This document shows, piece after piece, positions 31,831 to 42,935 of a stretch of 64,000 nt of DNA. Within the stretch, counting starts at the first letter, position 1. Each line of letters starts with the position of its first letter. Origin of the DNA: Ailurus styani (Eukaryota > Chordata > Mammalia > Carnivora > Ailuridae). The position numbers and the translations under genes are program-made. The notes beneath the pieces were generated by a model, which saw only the letters and a program-made list of their open reading frames with translations, ran no database searches and was not told the DNA's origin. The stretch lies in the NCBI GenBank assembly GCA_002007465.1, contig LNAC01000769.1, positions 322,260 through 386,259 on the forward strand. The letters run 5' to 3'.

Positions 31831-34800
31831 TAAAACCTATAATTACAGCAGTCCATCCCAGCAACCTTCCAGAATGAAGCGGGAGGCAGCTTCACGTATC
31901 CCCGTCATTGGGTTTTTTTTACTCAAGACGCTAGACTCACTGGTTTTATGCCTTCCAGTATTTTCTGTGATGAAAAATATGATACGAGGGTGCCCCTCAT
32001 CAACATCTAAGTGACTCTTTCACACATTTATACTCAGGAGGCATTTTTCTTGATGTAGTTGAGGTTCAGTACTTACATTACTCATGTTTGGAGTCAATTA
32101 AACCCATTTGTAGTAGAGCAGCAAGCCCTTGCGAGGCTCAGGGTTTGGGGCCAGGGGTGCTCTCTAGATATGTCACCACAAAACAGGAAGCACTGGGGGG
32201 GGCAGTGTCACCGCACCTGTTAACTGAAGGTTCTGTTGTGTTGGCGCTGTTCTGTTACTAAGAAACAGATACTCTTCAACCGAATTGCGTGGAGAAACAA
32301 AAATTGATTGTCAACAAATTTGTGGCTTGGATGTTATTACTCAGAATAAATTGCAAGGGGAAAATGGCCTTTATGAGGGTGTTGATATATTTTTAATAGA
32401 AAATCTCCATCTCTGATGGAGTAGATTACAAATGTTTCCCAGGAAAAATGGTATGGTGGGTTTATCTTATAAGTACTTTTCGCTGGTTTTAGTAAATTGA
32501 GTTCCTTCAGTGCCAGCAAACTGATCACATTTCTAAACAAGAGACCCAAACACCCTCTCTGTCACAATTTTAGGCCATTTACATACAATGCCAGCATTTT
32601 TAATTACTAGGGGAAATTGTGTGCAAGAAAAACCACTATTAGAGCTCTGTCATAGAGTTGGAGAGGAAGAAACATTCTCTTGAATGTGTATATTTTTAAT
32701 TCATCACTTTGAGTGTTGACCTAGACAGGAAGCAGTTGGCGTGGGCACAGCGGTGTTTGATCTTGTTCTTCTTTTCATGGGAGATTGGTGTAGACCCAGT
32801 GGTTGCTGTGGGGTGTACTACGCGTGGTTACGCAGGCTGGCAAGTGGGCAGAGGGAGCAGAAGGCAGTTGGGTGTTCCTGGGGTAAGGCCAGCAGCAGTC
32901 TCTTGTTCCGACTGTCCCCGCTATGGCGCCCTTATCTTGGGTGGGCCACACTGCCCTGAGGAAACGGATGGAGAAGACCAGGTCCTAGTGGGGCAGTGAG
33001 GAGGCATCCCTTCTTATGCCCCAGGGCTTGTCCGAACTGGAGCAAGAAAGAACAGTTAAGTGTGCTGAAGGGTTGGAGAAACCCATCTGGAGAGTGAGCA
33101 GGGTGAGCAGGACTCCCCTGACCGCGACTTGACTTCTCTGGACAATGGCTGAAGGGAACAGAGGCGCTTCTGACTCAGAAATGGCACCAAAACCATGAGG
33201 TTCTTTCTCATTTCTGGTACAGAGCAGTGAGTCACTTCACACATGCAGGCTGACGGAAGTCTCGGGACACAGTGTCTGCCAGGCACACTCAGGACCTCTC
33301 TCTACAGTAGCTGAATAGGGCCTCCCATATAGCACTTTATGAAGGTGGATGAAGGGATGTGTTGGGAGCAACGAGGTCTGCATTCTGGAGTGAGACAGGT
33401 GGACAGTGATGGATAGACACATGTATACACACATATATAGATAATTTATGAGATAGCATAATAGAACCTGCAATATATAAAAATTATTAACATGGGTGCA
33501 ATGCATACATACGTGTAATATGCATTATTACATTGCATACATAATATATGGAATATATAATATATTATTGCATTACATTTTCTATTAATACACAAAACAA
33601 TGTAATACTAATAATACAGCTGTATCATCGATACTATGTTATGTATGATGTGCGTGTTGCTCGTGTATTTATTGAGACACAAACAATGCGGTGGGATGTG
33701 CTGTCAGTGTTGTCCCTTCTCAGGCAGGGAGTCTGTGGCCCATATTTGGGGAGGAGCTGCTCTCAGGCCCTGTCTGGCCTGGGGGCTTCTCTCAGGTTCT
33801 GCTGACCCTCCTCCGCACTCCATGGCCACCTGTTCTACCATTTAGTCCCTCTGTCTGTAAGGCCCCAGGGACTAGGCAGTAGTACAGTCCCTGCCTAGGT
33901 GACTGTACAAAGAGTAGTCTTTGGTGATAGATTTTTCCAGAAAGTCTGCCTCTCTTCCCTGTGTGTCTAAAGTGTGTAGGAGGGATGGCCCCCTCTTCCC
34001 CCGCCATGGAGTCCTGAGACCTACACTTGGAGGTTGCGGTGGTCCTTCCACTTGTGTATGGTTATTTAAACTCAGGTCTTTGTCATTTTATCGTGTCGAC
34101 TTGGGGCTACTCTCGAATGTCCTCTGGAGGCAAGTTCATTCTGTCCAGAATGAGTCCTGTGATTAACACAAGACCTGCCCAGCCCTGTCTGTCCCGTTCT
34201 CTGGGTGGGGGGGGGGCTTAAGATCCAGGTGTCCCTGGCTGGTGAGTGTGGGGAGGGTCGACGGGTTTGGGCGAGGACTGTCTCCAGACGAGCTACATGA
34301 TGGCAGTGTGGCTTTGGTGCAAGTGGAAGATTTGGTTTCCTCTGCTCCTGCCCTCCGGCCTGTTGGCTCCCCAGGCACGGCCAGCTCTGAGCACTCTGAA
34401 GACTCCCTGGGCCCTCCTGCTCTTCACTGTGGCAGTCACACCACTCTCTCTGTGTTCGGTTCTGTCAGTGGCTGGTATCTCTCCAGCTTCTCAGCGCCAC
34501 TGGACGCTGTTTCACCGCCAGAGAAGCAAGTTGTTTGCCAGAGGCTGCCTTGTGCTTTGGGAGTGATGGGGCATCGGCTGGGGGTCCGCCACCTGAGCAT
34601 CTCCTGTCTGCGTCCTCGTGTGGTCTCATGATGTTTGGCCTGTACATAAAATGTTAGGGACATAATTTATTCAATAGATAAAATCGCTCCTCTATGGAGC
34701 ACATGTTTATTAGCTATTGAAAAAATGTTCCACAAATTCTCTACATAATGTAATATTATTTCATTGGAAGTATGTTAATTTTGGGGTAAGAGACTGCAGA

Positions 34801-34911
34801 TGGATGGCTGGTGTTAATCTGTGATTTATCCATCTCTGGAAAAAAAATTAGGAGAATAGCCTTTGTCTTTAGATTCATTTAGGCTTATTTAATCTTTAGT
34901 TAAAGAACCTC
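31831..34911. other. Unique sequence with an AT-rich simple region
   Basis: No gene or dispersed repeat recognised. 33400-33640 is AT-rich low-complexity DNA (separate entry). 33690-34660 is GC-richer and holds many overlapping chance frames. Confidence 0.35.
33400..33640. repeat. AT-rich low-complexity region
   Basis: Repeated ATATATA, CATACATA and TAATATAT runs, including near-palindromic 'ATATATGGAATATATAATAT' at 33543. It may be a helix-destabilising or fragile stretch. Confidence 0.7.
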
Positions 34912-34914
34912 CCT

Positions 34915-35300
34915 GTATTAGTTTCTTGGGGCTGCCATGACAAGTTACCACAAACTCGGGAGCTTAAAACAAGAGAAGTCTATTCTGTCACAGTTCGAGA
35001 AGCTAGAAGGCTGAAATCAAAGTGACGGCAGGGCCACACCCCCTTTGAAGCCTCCAAGGGAGTGGGGGGCCTTCCTTTCCTCCTCCAGCTTCTGGGGGCC
35101 CCTCCTGTTCCTTGGCCTGCCTCCATCTTCATGTGCCCTCTGTGTATGTGTCTGTGTCTTCTGTCTCTTGTAAGTTCATGTGTTGTTGGACTTAGAGCCA
35201 CCTGCTTATTCTGGGATGATCTGAACTGGGGTCCTTAATAGCCTTTGCAAACCCCCCTTTTTCCAAGTCAGGTCACACCCCCAGGCTCCTGGAAGACTTG
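34915..35300 (-). mobile_element. MaLR-type LTR fragment (MLT1-like), antisense
   Basis: 'TATTAGTTTCTTGGGGCTGC', 'CATGACAAGTTACCACAAAC', 'GTTCGAGAAGCTAGAAGGCT' and 'CTGAAATCAAAGTGACGGCA' give the antisense order of an MLT1 LTR. Its far end is degraded. Confidence 0.78.
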
Positions 35301-35384
35301 TCTTTGGGGAGACCACCCCTCCCACTGCAGCCCTTCTTCCTGTGGAGGCTTTTCCCAAGGAGATGCGTTTTGTTTTGTTTTTAA

Positions 35385-35650
35385 ATCAGGCAGATACACA
35401 CCCAGGGAGAATGCCATAGGAAGGTGCAGGCCCAGAGCGAGTGCCAAAGATAGCCAGCAAACCCCCAGGTGCAAGGAGAGAGGCACACAGCAGACTCTTC
35501 CTCACCGCCCTCAGCGAGAAACCCCTTGGCAACACCTTGATCTTGGACTTCTAGCCTCCAGACCTGGGAGACCATACATTTCTGCATTGAACCCCCCACC
35601 CCGCCCCAGTATAGGGGTACTCTGTACAGCAGCCCGAGGAACTAAAACAA
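35385..35650 (+). mobile_element. MaLR-type LTR fragment, sense (3' portion)
   Basis: 'CACACCCAGGGAGAATGCCA', 'CACCTTGATCTTGGACTTCT', 'AGCCTCCAGACCTGGGAGAC' and the close 'CAGCCCGAGGAACTAAAAC' match a MaLR LTR 3' part in sense orientation. It lies 85 bases from the antisense LTR fragment. Confidence 0.75.
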
Positions 35651-36424
35651 GAAGCATTTAGGGTTAATTTTCTTCTGAGAGCTGGCCTGAGTTCTGAACA
35701 ATTAACTTCAAAAGAACTTTTTGAGCACAACTCATTTGTCAGGTGGGAACTGCCTTACAGTGCAGCGAAAGCTCTATGTCATGTTGACAATTATTTGGGA
35801 CACGCAGTTCTCAGTTCCTGAGAGTGTTCAAGATTTTTCGTGAGTTTTAAGTGATTATAGTATCTTAAAACAGGTGGTCAAAAGAATAATATGTCAGATT
35901 TTATAGGCCTTTTGACCTTCCTCTTCTTCTTTATCTTTATTTTCCTTTAGAATTACCCTTTATAAAAATGTTTTTCCCTTAGAATTTTTCATTTGTTCAG
36001 AACTACAAATCAACACAGTTAGGTACAGAGGACTCAGCTGAAAATAAAAGCAAATTAATGTATATGTTGAAGGAACATTTTGTGCAATTTTTCTCTTCCA
36101 ATTAGCCCAATTAGTTAGTGACATCTAGGACTGGTCTTCCAGAAAGATTTACAGGCCGAAAGTCCAGTTCTCCACTTTAATGAGTTGTTCCAAGAGAGCC
36201 GGTCATCCTGCATAAATTGATAAGTACGAGATGTTCTGGGTAATAATTCCAAGTGTTTATGCTGCTCTTCCATTGTTCATTAATTTTTGTCAATTAAACT
36301 TAAGGCTTTATAGATTTGAAAGAAGCAACAATTCATTGGTTACATGAAACTCCCCCCAAAAGGTTACAGTTCTCTAACCTTGTGCATTTTTTCCTCCCAT
36401 ACCTCTCCGTATAGATTGTAACGC

Positions 36425-36540
36425 TCGCGTGCGTGTGTGCACATGTGCGTGTGCACACACACACACACACACGGTCCGTATGCACACATATATGCACTCA
36501 CATGCACAGTCCGTGTGCACGTGCGCACATACACATGCAC
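36425..36540. repeat. (CA)n/(TG)n-rich microsatellite region
   Basis: Contains GCGTGCGTGTGTGCACATGT and an uninterrupted (AC) run at about 36454-36472, then further alternating CACATGCAC text. The purine-pyrimidine alternation could favour Z-DNA. Confidence 0.85.
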
Positions 36541-37035
36541 AGTTCCTCCTTTTAATTCACAAGTGGGCAGGATGAGGGAGAGCCAACAGAAGAGTCGTAG
36601 TCTCTGCAGTTGACACTTGTTCAGTATCCGCACGCTGCCTGGATTCTCCTCCTGAGGATAAGAATGCGTCTGTTTCACAACCAGGAGAACTTGGAACTGA
36701 GAAGTGGTGATTATGCTCTTCTACAACCTGGTAGCTGGAGCTCGCCTTAATGAGTGGAAAAGTACAAGGAGGCATCTTCATAAAAAATATCTACCTTGAA
36801 ATGGTAACTGGGTGTCCAGCCCTCATCAGCTCGCAGGTTCTAATTGAAGTCACATTTCCTTTTAGAGTGACACAACGTCAGATGTCCCCCTGCGGGTGCC
36901 TGCCCACCCTTAAATAATCTGGGTATTTGGGGGACTTCTGTGGATCAGGGATCTGCTCTCTCATGACCTTCATCTCCAGTCTCATCTTCTTGGACTACTC
37001 CACCGTCCCTGCTGCCGATGACCCTCATGGGGAGA

Positions 37036-37047
37036 GCCCTCTGGTGG
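37036..37047 (-). promoter_or_regulatory. Candidate CTCF core motif
   Basis: GCCCTCTGGTGG on the plus strand reads CCACCAGAGGGC on the minus strand, matching the CTCF core CCASYAGRKGGC in all twelve positions. The next position (T) departs from consensus. A weaker plus-strand variant, GCACTAGGGGGA, is at about 37633. Occupancy cannot be judged from sequence. Confidence 0.35.
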
Positions 37048-38030
37048 ACGCAGCCCCCCATCTTTTGGTGAAGGCTAGAGGGCCATTACACTGGCCCTAC
37101 TGACCCCCTTTGCCTCTCTGCCTCATAAATCAAGCCCTTCCATTTAGAGCCCACAGTGCAGTTGAAATCAGGCTGCCCTGGTAAAGTTCTACTGAATGTC
37201 TATGAGTAAAAGAAGAGAAATACAACACCAATAATAGTTTACAGTGGTTATGAGATGTGGTTTTCGGAGGAAGTCACCCCCCTGCCATTATATCCACACA
37301 TTCAAAGTCCATCACTATGGGGTCAAAGAGAAGATGGTGTTCCCCTTCACCCCATTCTAAACGTCATCTCTGAAATCTTCATTCCATGTTCCCATATCCA
37401 CCTCTTCCCAGGGAAATGGATGCTGGGAATATACACTCATCCTAACAGAAACTGCTCATGTCTTACTGTGGGGTCTCCAAAGGTAATTATTCCAGAAGAG
37501 GACAGTCCAACACCAGGATGTTCTCCAAGGTTCGGGACTATTCATGCAAACGATACCAGGGTATGTGTTAACAGTCTTACGCAGCTTTCAACTTGCCAAG
37601 CCAAATTTACATCCTTTTATAGCCCAGACTCCAGCACTAGGGGGAGGACCCATGTCTTCATGATTTTCCTGAAGTTTCAGGTCTCAAATTGGAGGATCCG
37701 GTGTTTTATTGGGAAAGATTGATATAGTTCTCAATAAGCAATAGCTCTTTCTAAAATTCACACCATATCAAGATTTCTTTCTTCCTTCTCCTCGCCCTCC
37801 AGTCAGAAGTCAACAAAGACACAATTCAAACTCAATCATTTGTCATCTGGTTTTGCATCTGGTCACCTCATAGTTTTCCCTTGGAACAGTGGGCAGGCAC
37901 TCACTCTACATCTGAGGAACCAGAAGGATGTGTTCAAGACTTTCCCTCAAACAAATGAGCCATCCCCTGGCTTCCACCTCTTGAGACAGTACTGCAGTTC
38001 CAGAAATCCAGAAATCTTTGAGACTAGTTT

Positions 38031-38489
38031 TTTTCTTCCTTTTTTTTTCTAAAAAATGTAAATTCAGGGGCTCCTGGGTGGCTCAGTGGGTTGAGCCTCT
38101 GCCTTTGGCTCAGGTCATGATCTCAGGGTCCTGGGATTGAGCCCCACATCAGGCTCTCTGCTCAGTGGGGAGCCTGCTTCTTCTCCCTCTGCCTGCTTCT
38201 CTGCCTGCTTGTGATCTCTCTCTCTCTCTGTCAAATAAATAAAAAATAAAAAAATCTTTAAAAAATGTAAATTCAATTTGCCAACTGATAATGCATCATT
38301 AGTTTCAGGTATAATGTTCCATAAATTATCAGTTGCGTATAACACCCAGTGCTCACCACATCACGTGCCCTCCTTAATACCCATCCCCCAGTTACCCCAG
38401 CCCCCCACCCACCTCCTCTCCAGCAGCCTTCAGTTTGTTTCCTGGAGTTAAGAGTCTCTCATGGTTTGTCTCCCTCTCTGATGACATCA
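38031..38489 (-). mobile_element. LINE-1 3' end insertion, antisense, with nested SINE
   Basis: Antisense L1 3' UTR: T-rich tail, then after the SINE 'CAATTTGCCAACTGATAATG', 'GTTGCGTATAACACCCAGTG', 'ACGTGCCCTCCTTAATACCC' and 'GAGTCTCTCATGGTTTGTCT'. Target-site duplication GAGACTAGTTT is at 38020-38030 and 38490-38500. Severely 5' truncated. Confidence 0.92.
38067..38260 (+). mobile_element. Carnivore SINE, sense, nested in an L1
   Basis: Head 'GGGGCTCCTGGGTGGCTCAG', 'GGTCATGATCTCAGGGTCCT', a CT-rich body, 'CTGCTTGTGATCTCTCTCTC' and an A-rich tail. The 15-bp target-site duplication AAAAATGTAAATTCA (up to 16 bp counting an extra A) is at 38052-38066 and 38261-38275. It is inserted in the L1 3' UTR, so it is younger than that L1. 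Confidence 0.95.
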
Positions 38490-38500
38490 GAGACTAGTTT

Positions 38501-39060
38501 CACATAGGCCACCTTCTGACACAAACATCAAGAGCTGTGTTTCACAGACCGTGTTGGTCAATTTCTTAATTTCCTGAAACAAAACTGAAGAAGAGTGCAT
38601 TTACAATTTTAGTTGGCCAGGCTATCGGTCAGGAATTTCAGGGAGTAGTTTCCAGCCTTGGTTGGTGCTGTTCTCTGTGACACCTCCTGGGCATTTTGAT
38701 GTTCAGAAGTCCTAAAACCTAAAAAAAAAAAAAAAGAAGTCCAAAGTCCTGAAGAGGATGAGTACTGTACTGATTATGCCTGTGGCTACTATTTTGCAAT
38801 ACCATATTAATGATGACGGCAGGCTCAAGAGTCTTCAGAGATGAAAGCCATGGTCCTGTGACGACTCATGGAATGATGGGGAAGGCAGACTGACAAACAA
38901 GTGAGCATGACACAGAATAAACACTCTAAGAGTGGGATTTACACAGTACAACAGGAATACTGCATATGGTGGCATTCTGTCTGGCTAAGGCTCGGTGAAA
39001 GCTTAAGGAAAAAATTTGGTTTGGTTTGTTTGTTTGTTTGTTTTTACAGGAATCATTCTT
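38501..39060. other. Unique sequence
   Basis: Nothing recognised apart from an A-run at 38721-38734 and a (GTTT)n tract at about 39022-39044. Confidence 0.35.
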
Positions 39061-39258
39061 TTTTTTTTAAAGATTTTATTTATTTATTTCACAGAGGGAG
39101 AGAGATCATGAGGAGGCAGAGAGGCAGGCAGAGAGAGAGAGGGGGAAGCAGGCTCCCCACTGAGCAGGGAGCCCGATGCGGGCCTCGATCCCAGGACCCT
39201 GAGATCATGACCTGAGCTGAAAGCAGAGGCATTAACCCACTGAGCCACCCAGGTGCCC
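39061..39258 (-). mobile_element. Carnivore SINE, antisense
   Basis: T-tail, 'GATTTTATTTATTTATTTCA', a GA-rich body, 'GATCATGACCTGAGCTGAAA' and a head ending 'CCACCCAGGTGCCC'. T/G-rich flanks make the target-site duplication ambiguous. Confidence 0.92.
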
Positions 39259-39299
39259 TGTTTTGTTTTGTTTTTAATTAGGAAGACGAGTAGATCTTC

Positions 39300-40090
39300 T
39301 AAAGTAGACTAACAGGGAAGACTTTCTAAACACAGATGATATGACCAAAGGCCTGGAAATAACTGAGAAGGAACAGACCATCTGCCCTGGCTAGATTGGA
39401 AGGTAGAGAGAATGGAGCCAAGGCTGGAAAGATAGGCTTGGGCCATTTTCTGAGGATCTTGAATGCCATGTTCAGGAGGGTTTGCCTGATTCTACATGTG
39501 ATACAAGTTTTTAGGTACTTATGAAGGACCAACAAAATATGTGATTCCTCTTCCAGGATATAGGGATATAGCTGAGAAGGGGCTGCGAAGGGCCATACAA
39601 ATGGTTCTCTAATGGAGTGGAAGTAAAATCGAGTTTCCTCATCAGAAAGCTCGATGTGTGGTACTAAGCTGAAGGCGGTGGGGAGAAGCTAGTTCTTGTG
39701 TGGATCTGGGTCATCAGTGTAGAGTGAAAGACAAATTAAAGTGCTGTTAGGAGCAGGTGGACATAAATTCAAGGAATAGTAATATTTATGCGATGTCAAG
39801 AGGAATACTGTCATGGAAGAGCCCAGGATGGGGTAGTCAGAGATGGAAGGGCTCAGCTAACTGTGATAAGATGGGAGATGGTGGAGGGTTTCAACAGAGA
39901 GGAGGGACTCAAGCGAAAAGAGGTCCAGAAAAGCAGTAATAGAAAACTGTCCACTGGGTTTGGCCATTAAAGAACTAGAGGAAGCTTCCTTTGAGGTGGA
40001 ATGATTTTGGGGGAGGGAGAATTGCAGGGGTTGAGAACAAAAGAGCAGGGGAATGTTGAGGCTCCAATTGGAGACAATTGTTTCATGAAT
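39300..40090 (-). mobile_element. L2-like ancient LINE, antisense
   Basis: 'AGGCTGGAAAGATAGGCTTG', 'GAGGATCTTGAATGCCATGT', 'AGAGGTCCAGAAAAGCAGTA' and 'AACTGTCCACTGGGTTTGGC' follow the antisense order of L2 as I remember it. Diverged and non-coding. Confidence 0.5.
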
Positions 40091-40629
40091 ATTTAATAGC
40101 GTGAATGAATATATACTCAGGACTTGTGTCTATACTCATCAATTACTCTGAGCTAATTATGTGATCTGGACAACACAAAGATCCCTGCTCTGCCTCTTAA
40201 AATAACTTCCCTCCTTTAGTCTCTGGCAAGAGGCACATCTCTGCTCGTTAGCTGGGGTGTAGGCAGTCATTTTGAGCGTTTGAAGTGGTGGTGGGGTATA
40301 GGGGAAGAAAAGCTTCCCTTAGGATTGTGAAAAACCCGATCCTCGGAGAGTGAGAAATCCACATGTTGCTCTCATGTATCCATGTGGTAGTTTGCTGGGG
40401 CCGCCATGACAAACTACCCAGAGCATGTGATTTAAGCAACAGAGATTAAATTTCTCCCAGTTCCAGAGGCCAGAATTCTGAAATGCAGGTGTCCTCAAGG
40501 TTGGTTCCTTCTGAGGAATGCAGGAAGCTGTTGTAAGTCCTTTCCTTGGCTTATAGATAGCTATCTTCTCCCTGTGTCTTTGGATGGTCTCCCTCTATTT
40601 GTGAATCTGTGTCTGAATTTCTGCTTTTA

Positions 40630-40698
40630 TTTATTTTTTATAAGATTTTATTTATTTATTTGAGAGAGAGAATGAGAGGGAGAGAGAGAGAGAGAGAG

Positions 40699-40745
<47 letters not shown>

Positions 40746-40888
40746 ATGGTGGGGGGAGGGGCAGAGGGAGAAACAGACTCCCTGCTGAACTGGGAGCCCG
40801 ATGTGGGGCTTCGTGCCAGTACCCCGGGATCATGACCTGAGCCAAAGGCAGACGCTTAACCGACTGAGCCACCCAGGTGCCCCCAAAC
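40630..40888 (-). mobile_element. Carnivore SINE with (GA)n and (GT)n expansions, antisense
   Basis: T-tail, 'GATTTTATTTATTTATTTGA', then a GA run (about 40676-40701) and a long GT run (about 40702-40744) replacing the normal body, then 'CATGACCTGAGCCAAAGGCA' and a head ending 'CCACCCAGGTGCCCC'. Target-site duplication TTCTGCTTTTA is at 40619-40629 and 40889-40899. Confidence 0.93.
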
Positions 40889-40939
40889 TTCTGCTTTTAA
40901 ATGAGGACACCAGTGCTGTAGAATTAGAATCTCATTTGA

Positions 40940-41312
40940 AATAATCTCTGGTGGTGGGTATTAAGGAGGGCATGCATTGCATGGAGCACTGGGTGTGGTG
41001 CATTAAACAATGAATCTTTATTTTTTTATTTTTTTAAAGATTTTATTTATTTACTTGACACAGAGAGAGAAAGATTACAAGTAGGCAGAGAGGCAGGCAG
41101 AGAGAGAGGAGAGAGGAGGAAGCAGGCTCCCTGCTGAGCAGAGAGCCCGATGTGGGCCTCGATCCCAGGACCCTGGGATCATGACCTGAGCCGAAGGCAG
41201 AGGCTTTAACCCACTGAGCCACCCAGGTGCCCCTAAACAATGAATCTTTAGATATTGGTTCACTTACTGAATGTGTAATAAACAGCTGCTATAGAAAAAA
41301 AATAAAAATAAA
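40940..41312 (+). mobile_element. LINE-1 3' UTR fragment, sense, nested in a MaLR and carrying a SINE
   Basis: 'TGGTGGGTATTAAGGAGGGC', 'GCATGGAGCACTGGGTGTGG' and, beyond the SINE, 'GTGTAATAAACAGCTGCTAT' with the tail AAAAAAAATAAAAATAAA. This is the extreme 3' end of a carnivore L1, severely 5' truncated. Confidence 0.8.
41021..41233 (-). mobile_element. Carnivore SINE, antisense, nested in an L1 fragment
   Basis: T-tail, 'GATTTTATTTATTTACTTGA', a GA-rich body, 'GATCATGACCTGAGCCGAAG' and a head ending 'CCACCCAGGTGCCCC'. The perfect 17-bp target-site duplication TAAACAATGAATCTTTA is at 41004-41020 and 41234-41250. Confidence 0.96.
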
Positions 41313-41405
41313 GACACCATCTCCAAATACAATCACACTCTGAAGTGGTGGGGGTTAGGACTTCATCATCTGAATTTGAGGGCCATAATTCAGCCCATGG
41401 CGCCC

Positions 41406-41770
41406 ATTCTATGCAATAATCCGTAAAGGAGTGTTTGGAAAGATTGAGAAGCACTTAGAACCCAGGGCAGATTATCAACATGGGCCCAGAGGACGAGAGT
41501 GGGAGAAGACGACGTTTCTGGTGTGGGAACCTCACTGTCTGCAGATCAGGATGTCCTGAGCAGCAGACATGCTTTCATCTCTTTGAAAGGTTTATCTGTA
41601 TCCCTATGACTTGATGTCACTCTCCAGAGAATCATTCTACCACCTTTTCTTGTTCTTCACTGCATGCTCATCAGTCTCTTGTTTATAATTTGACTCTCCA
41701 TGTTAGAATTTTCCAAGAGGGGAGAATGTGCTGACCAGAAGAGAAAAGTCTCATAGTGAATAAAGAATTC
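41406..41770. other. Unique sequence
   Basis: Nothing recognised. Confidence 0.35.
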
Positions 41771-41883
41771 TTTTTTTTTTTAAGAGTTTGTTTTTAAGTA
41801 ATGTCTATACCCAATGTGGGACTTGAACCCACAACCCTGAGATCACGTTGCATGCTCTACTGACTAAGCCAGCCACGAGCCCC
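41771..41883 (-). mobile_element. Older-type carnivore tRNA SINE fragment, antisense
   Basis: T-tail, 'TTTTAAGTAATGTCTATACC', 'CAATGTGGGACTTGAACCCA', 'CAACCCTGAGATCACG' and a head ending 'GCCAGCCACGAGCCCC'. Same type as 11205-11327. Confidence 0.78.
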
Positions 41884-42935
41884 AGTAAAGAGTACTTTTG
41901 ATGTGAATTAAGAAATCATCATTCTCCTTTATGGATCAGCCTCTCAAGGACAGCTGGAGCCAGTCCCTGGGAGACATCTGGTGCCTGGCAGAGCTGGGGA
42001 TCCAGCACCTTCCCCAGTGTTCTTCTCCCAGGAGACTCGGCGCTACTTGGTCTTCTCAAGAAGCTTCTGTGGCTCTCTTCACTGCAGATGCAACACCTGT
42101 CAATCCTTTTCCTAAAGGATCTTGTGGGAAGACTTTGAACCATTTGCTAAAATTAGATATTTGGATTACTCTTGGCTTTCTGTTACCTGTATTCTGTCTG
42201 TCTCCTAGTCCCACAAGAAATTGAGATGTGAAGGTAACTTGGCAATGTTACCTAGCGTTATCCGTCATTGTGTACTTCCATGGTCTTCTGGGGTTTTGTT
42301 ACTTTATGGTGGCACCTCATCAGACCAAGATCTCTCCCAAGAAATCATTTGTCATTGAAAAAATAAAAATCATTGTTAGAGCCACAGTATGTGTGTGTAG
42401 ATGGACTGTGGCCGGAAATGCCTACAGCCAGCATGCCCTTTCTTACCTTCCCCCAGAAGTGCTGAGCATAGACTTCTCCTGCCCTAAGCAAGTGTAGTTT
42501 CTATCACTCTCACTCATGCTTCCCTTTCGCATTTGCCTTAAGGGGCTCTTGTGCCCTGAATGTAATTTTTTTGTTCAATAAGCCTGACTCATAAATCCAC
42601 TAGGAGTTATTAATGTTCTTATGACTTCTGCACCAGACAGTGGCTGTATCTTTGACCTATGATTCAGTAGATATCTTCTGAAGAGTGGAAAACTGGAATT
42701 GCAGAGGTGAAATATTTATATACTTTCGTTCACCCAAGATCTCAAGGACGAATGAGAAGGTGAATACATCCTGAAAAAAAGTCTAAAGAACAATGGATAT
42801 GAGCTACTTAAAAGAGAAGAAAGAAGCTAATAGGATGTTATTAATGATTCATTTGAAGAACTGTAGGTATAAGATTGTTTCTTTGCAATATATTAGTAAA
42901 TTATTTTGCTTTTCATATTAAAATATCTTTTGATT
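41884..42935. other. Unique sequence
   Basis: No repeat or gene recognised; ordinary short frames. Confidence 0.35.

Larger units (their letters stand above)
35651..38019. other. Unique sequence
   Basis: AT-rich to about 36360, then a CA/TG-rich patch, then unrecognised sequence. A 155-codon frame at 37255-37722 shows no domain and is near the length expected by chance for this window. Confidence 0.35.
40390..41405 (-). mobile_element. MaLR-type LTR (MLT1-like), antisense, with three nested insertions
   Basis: The left part has 'GCTGGGGCCGCCATGACAAA' and 'CCTTGGCTTATAGATAGCTA'. The middle piece is 'AAATGAGGACACCAGTGCTG', and the right part is 'CATCTCCAAATACAATCACA' and 'GGGGGTTAGGACTTCATCAT', ending 'TAATTCAGCCCATGG'. 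It is split by a SINE (40630-40888) and by an L1 3' end (about 40940-41312) that itself contains a SINE. Confidence 0.85.

Noticed and set aside
37255..37722. 155-codon frame on the plus strand in unique sequence
   Set aside because: About one frame of this length is expected by chance in 64 kb on two strands. No domain, signal peptide, splice context or codon pattern supports it.
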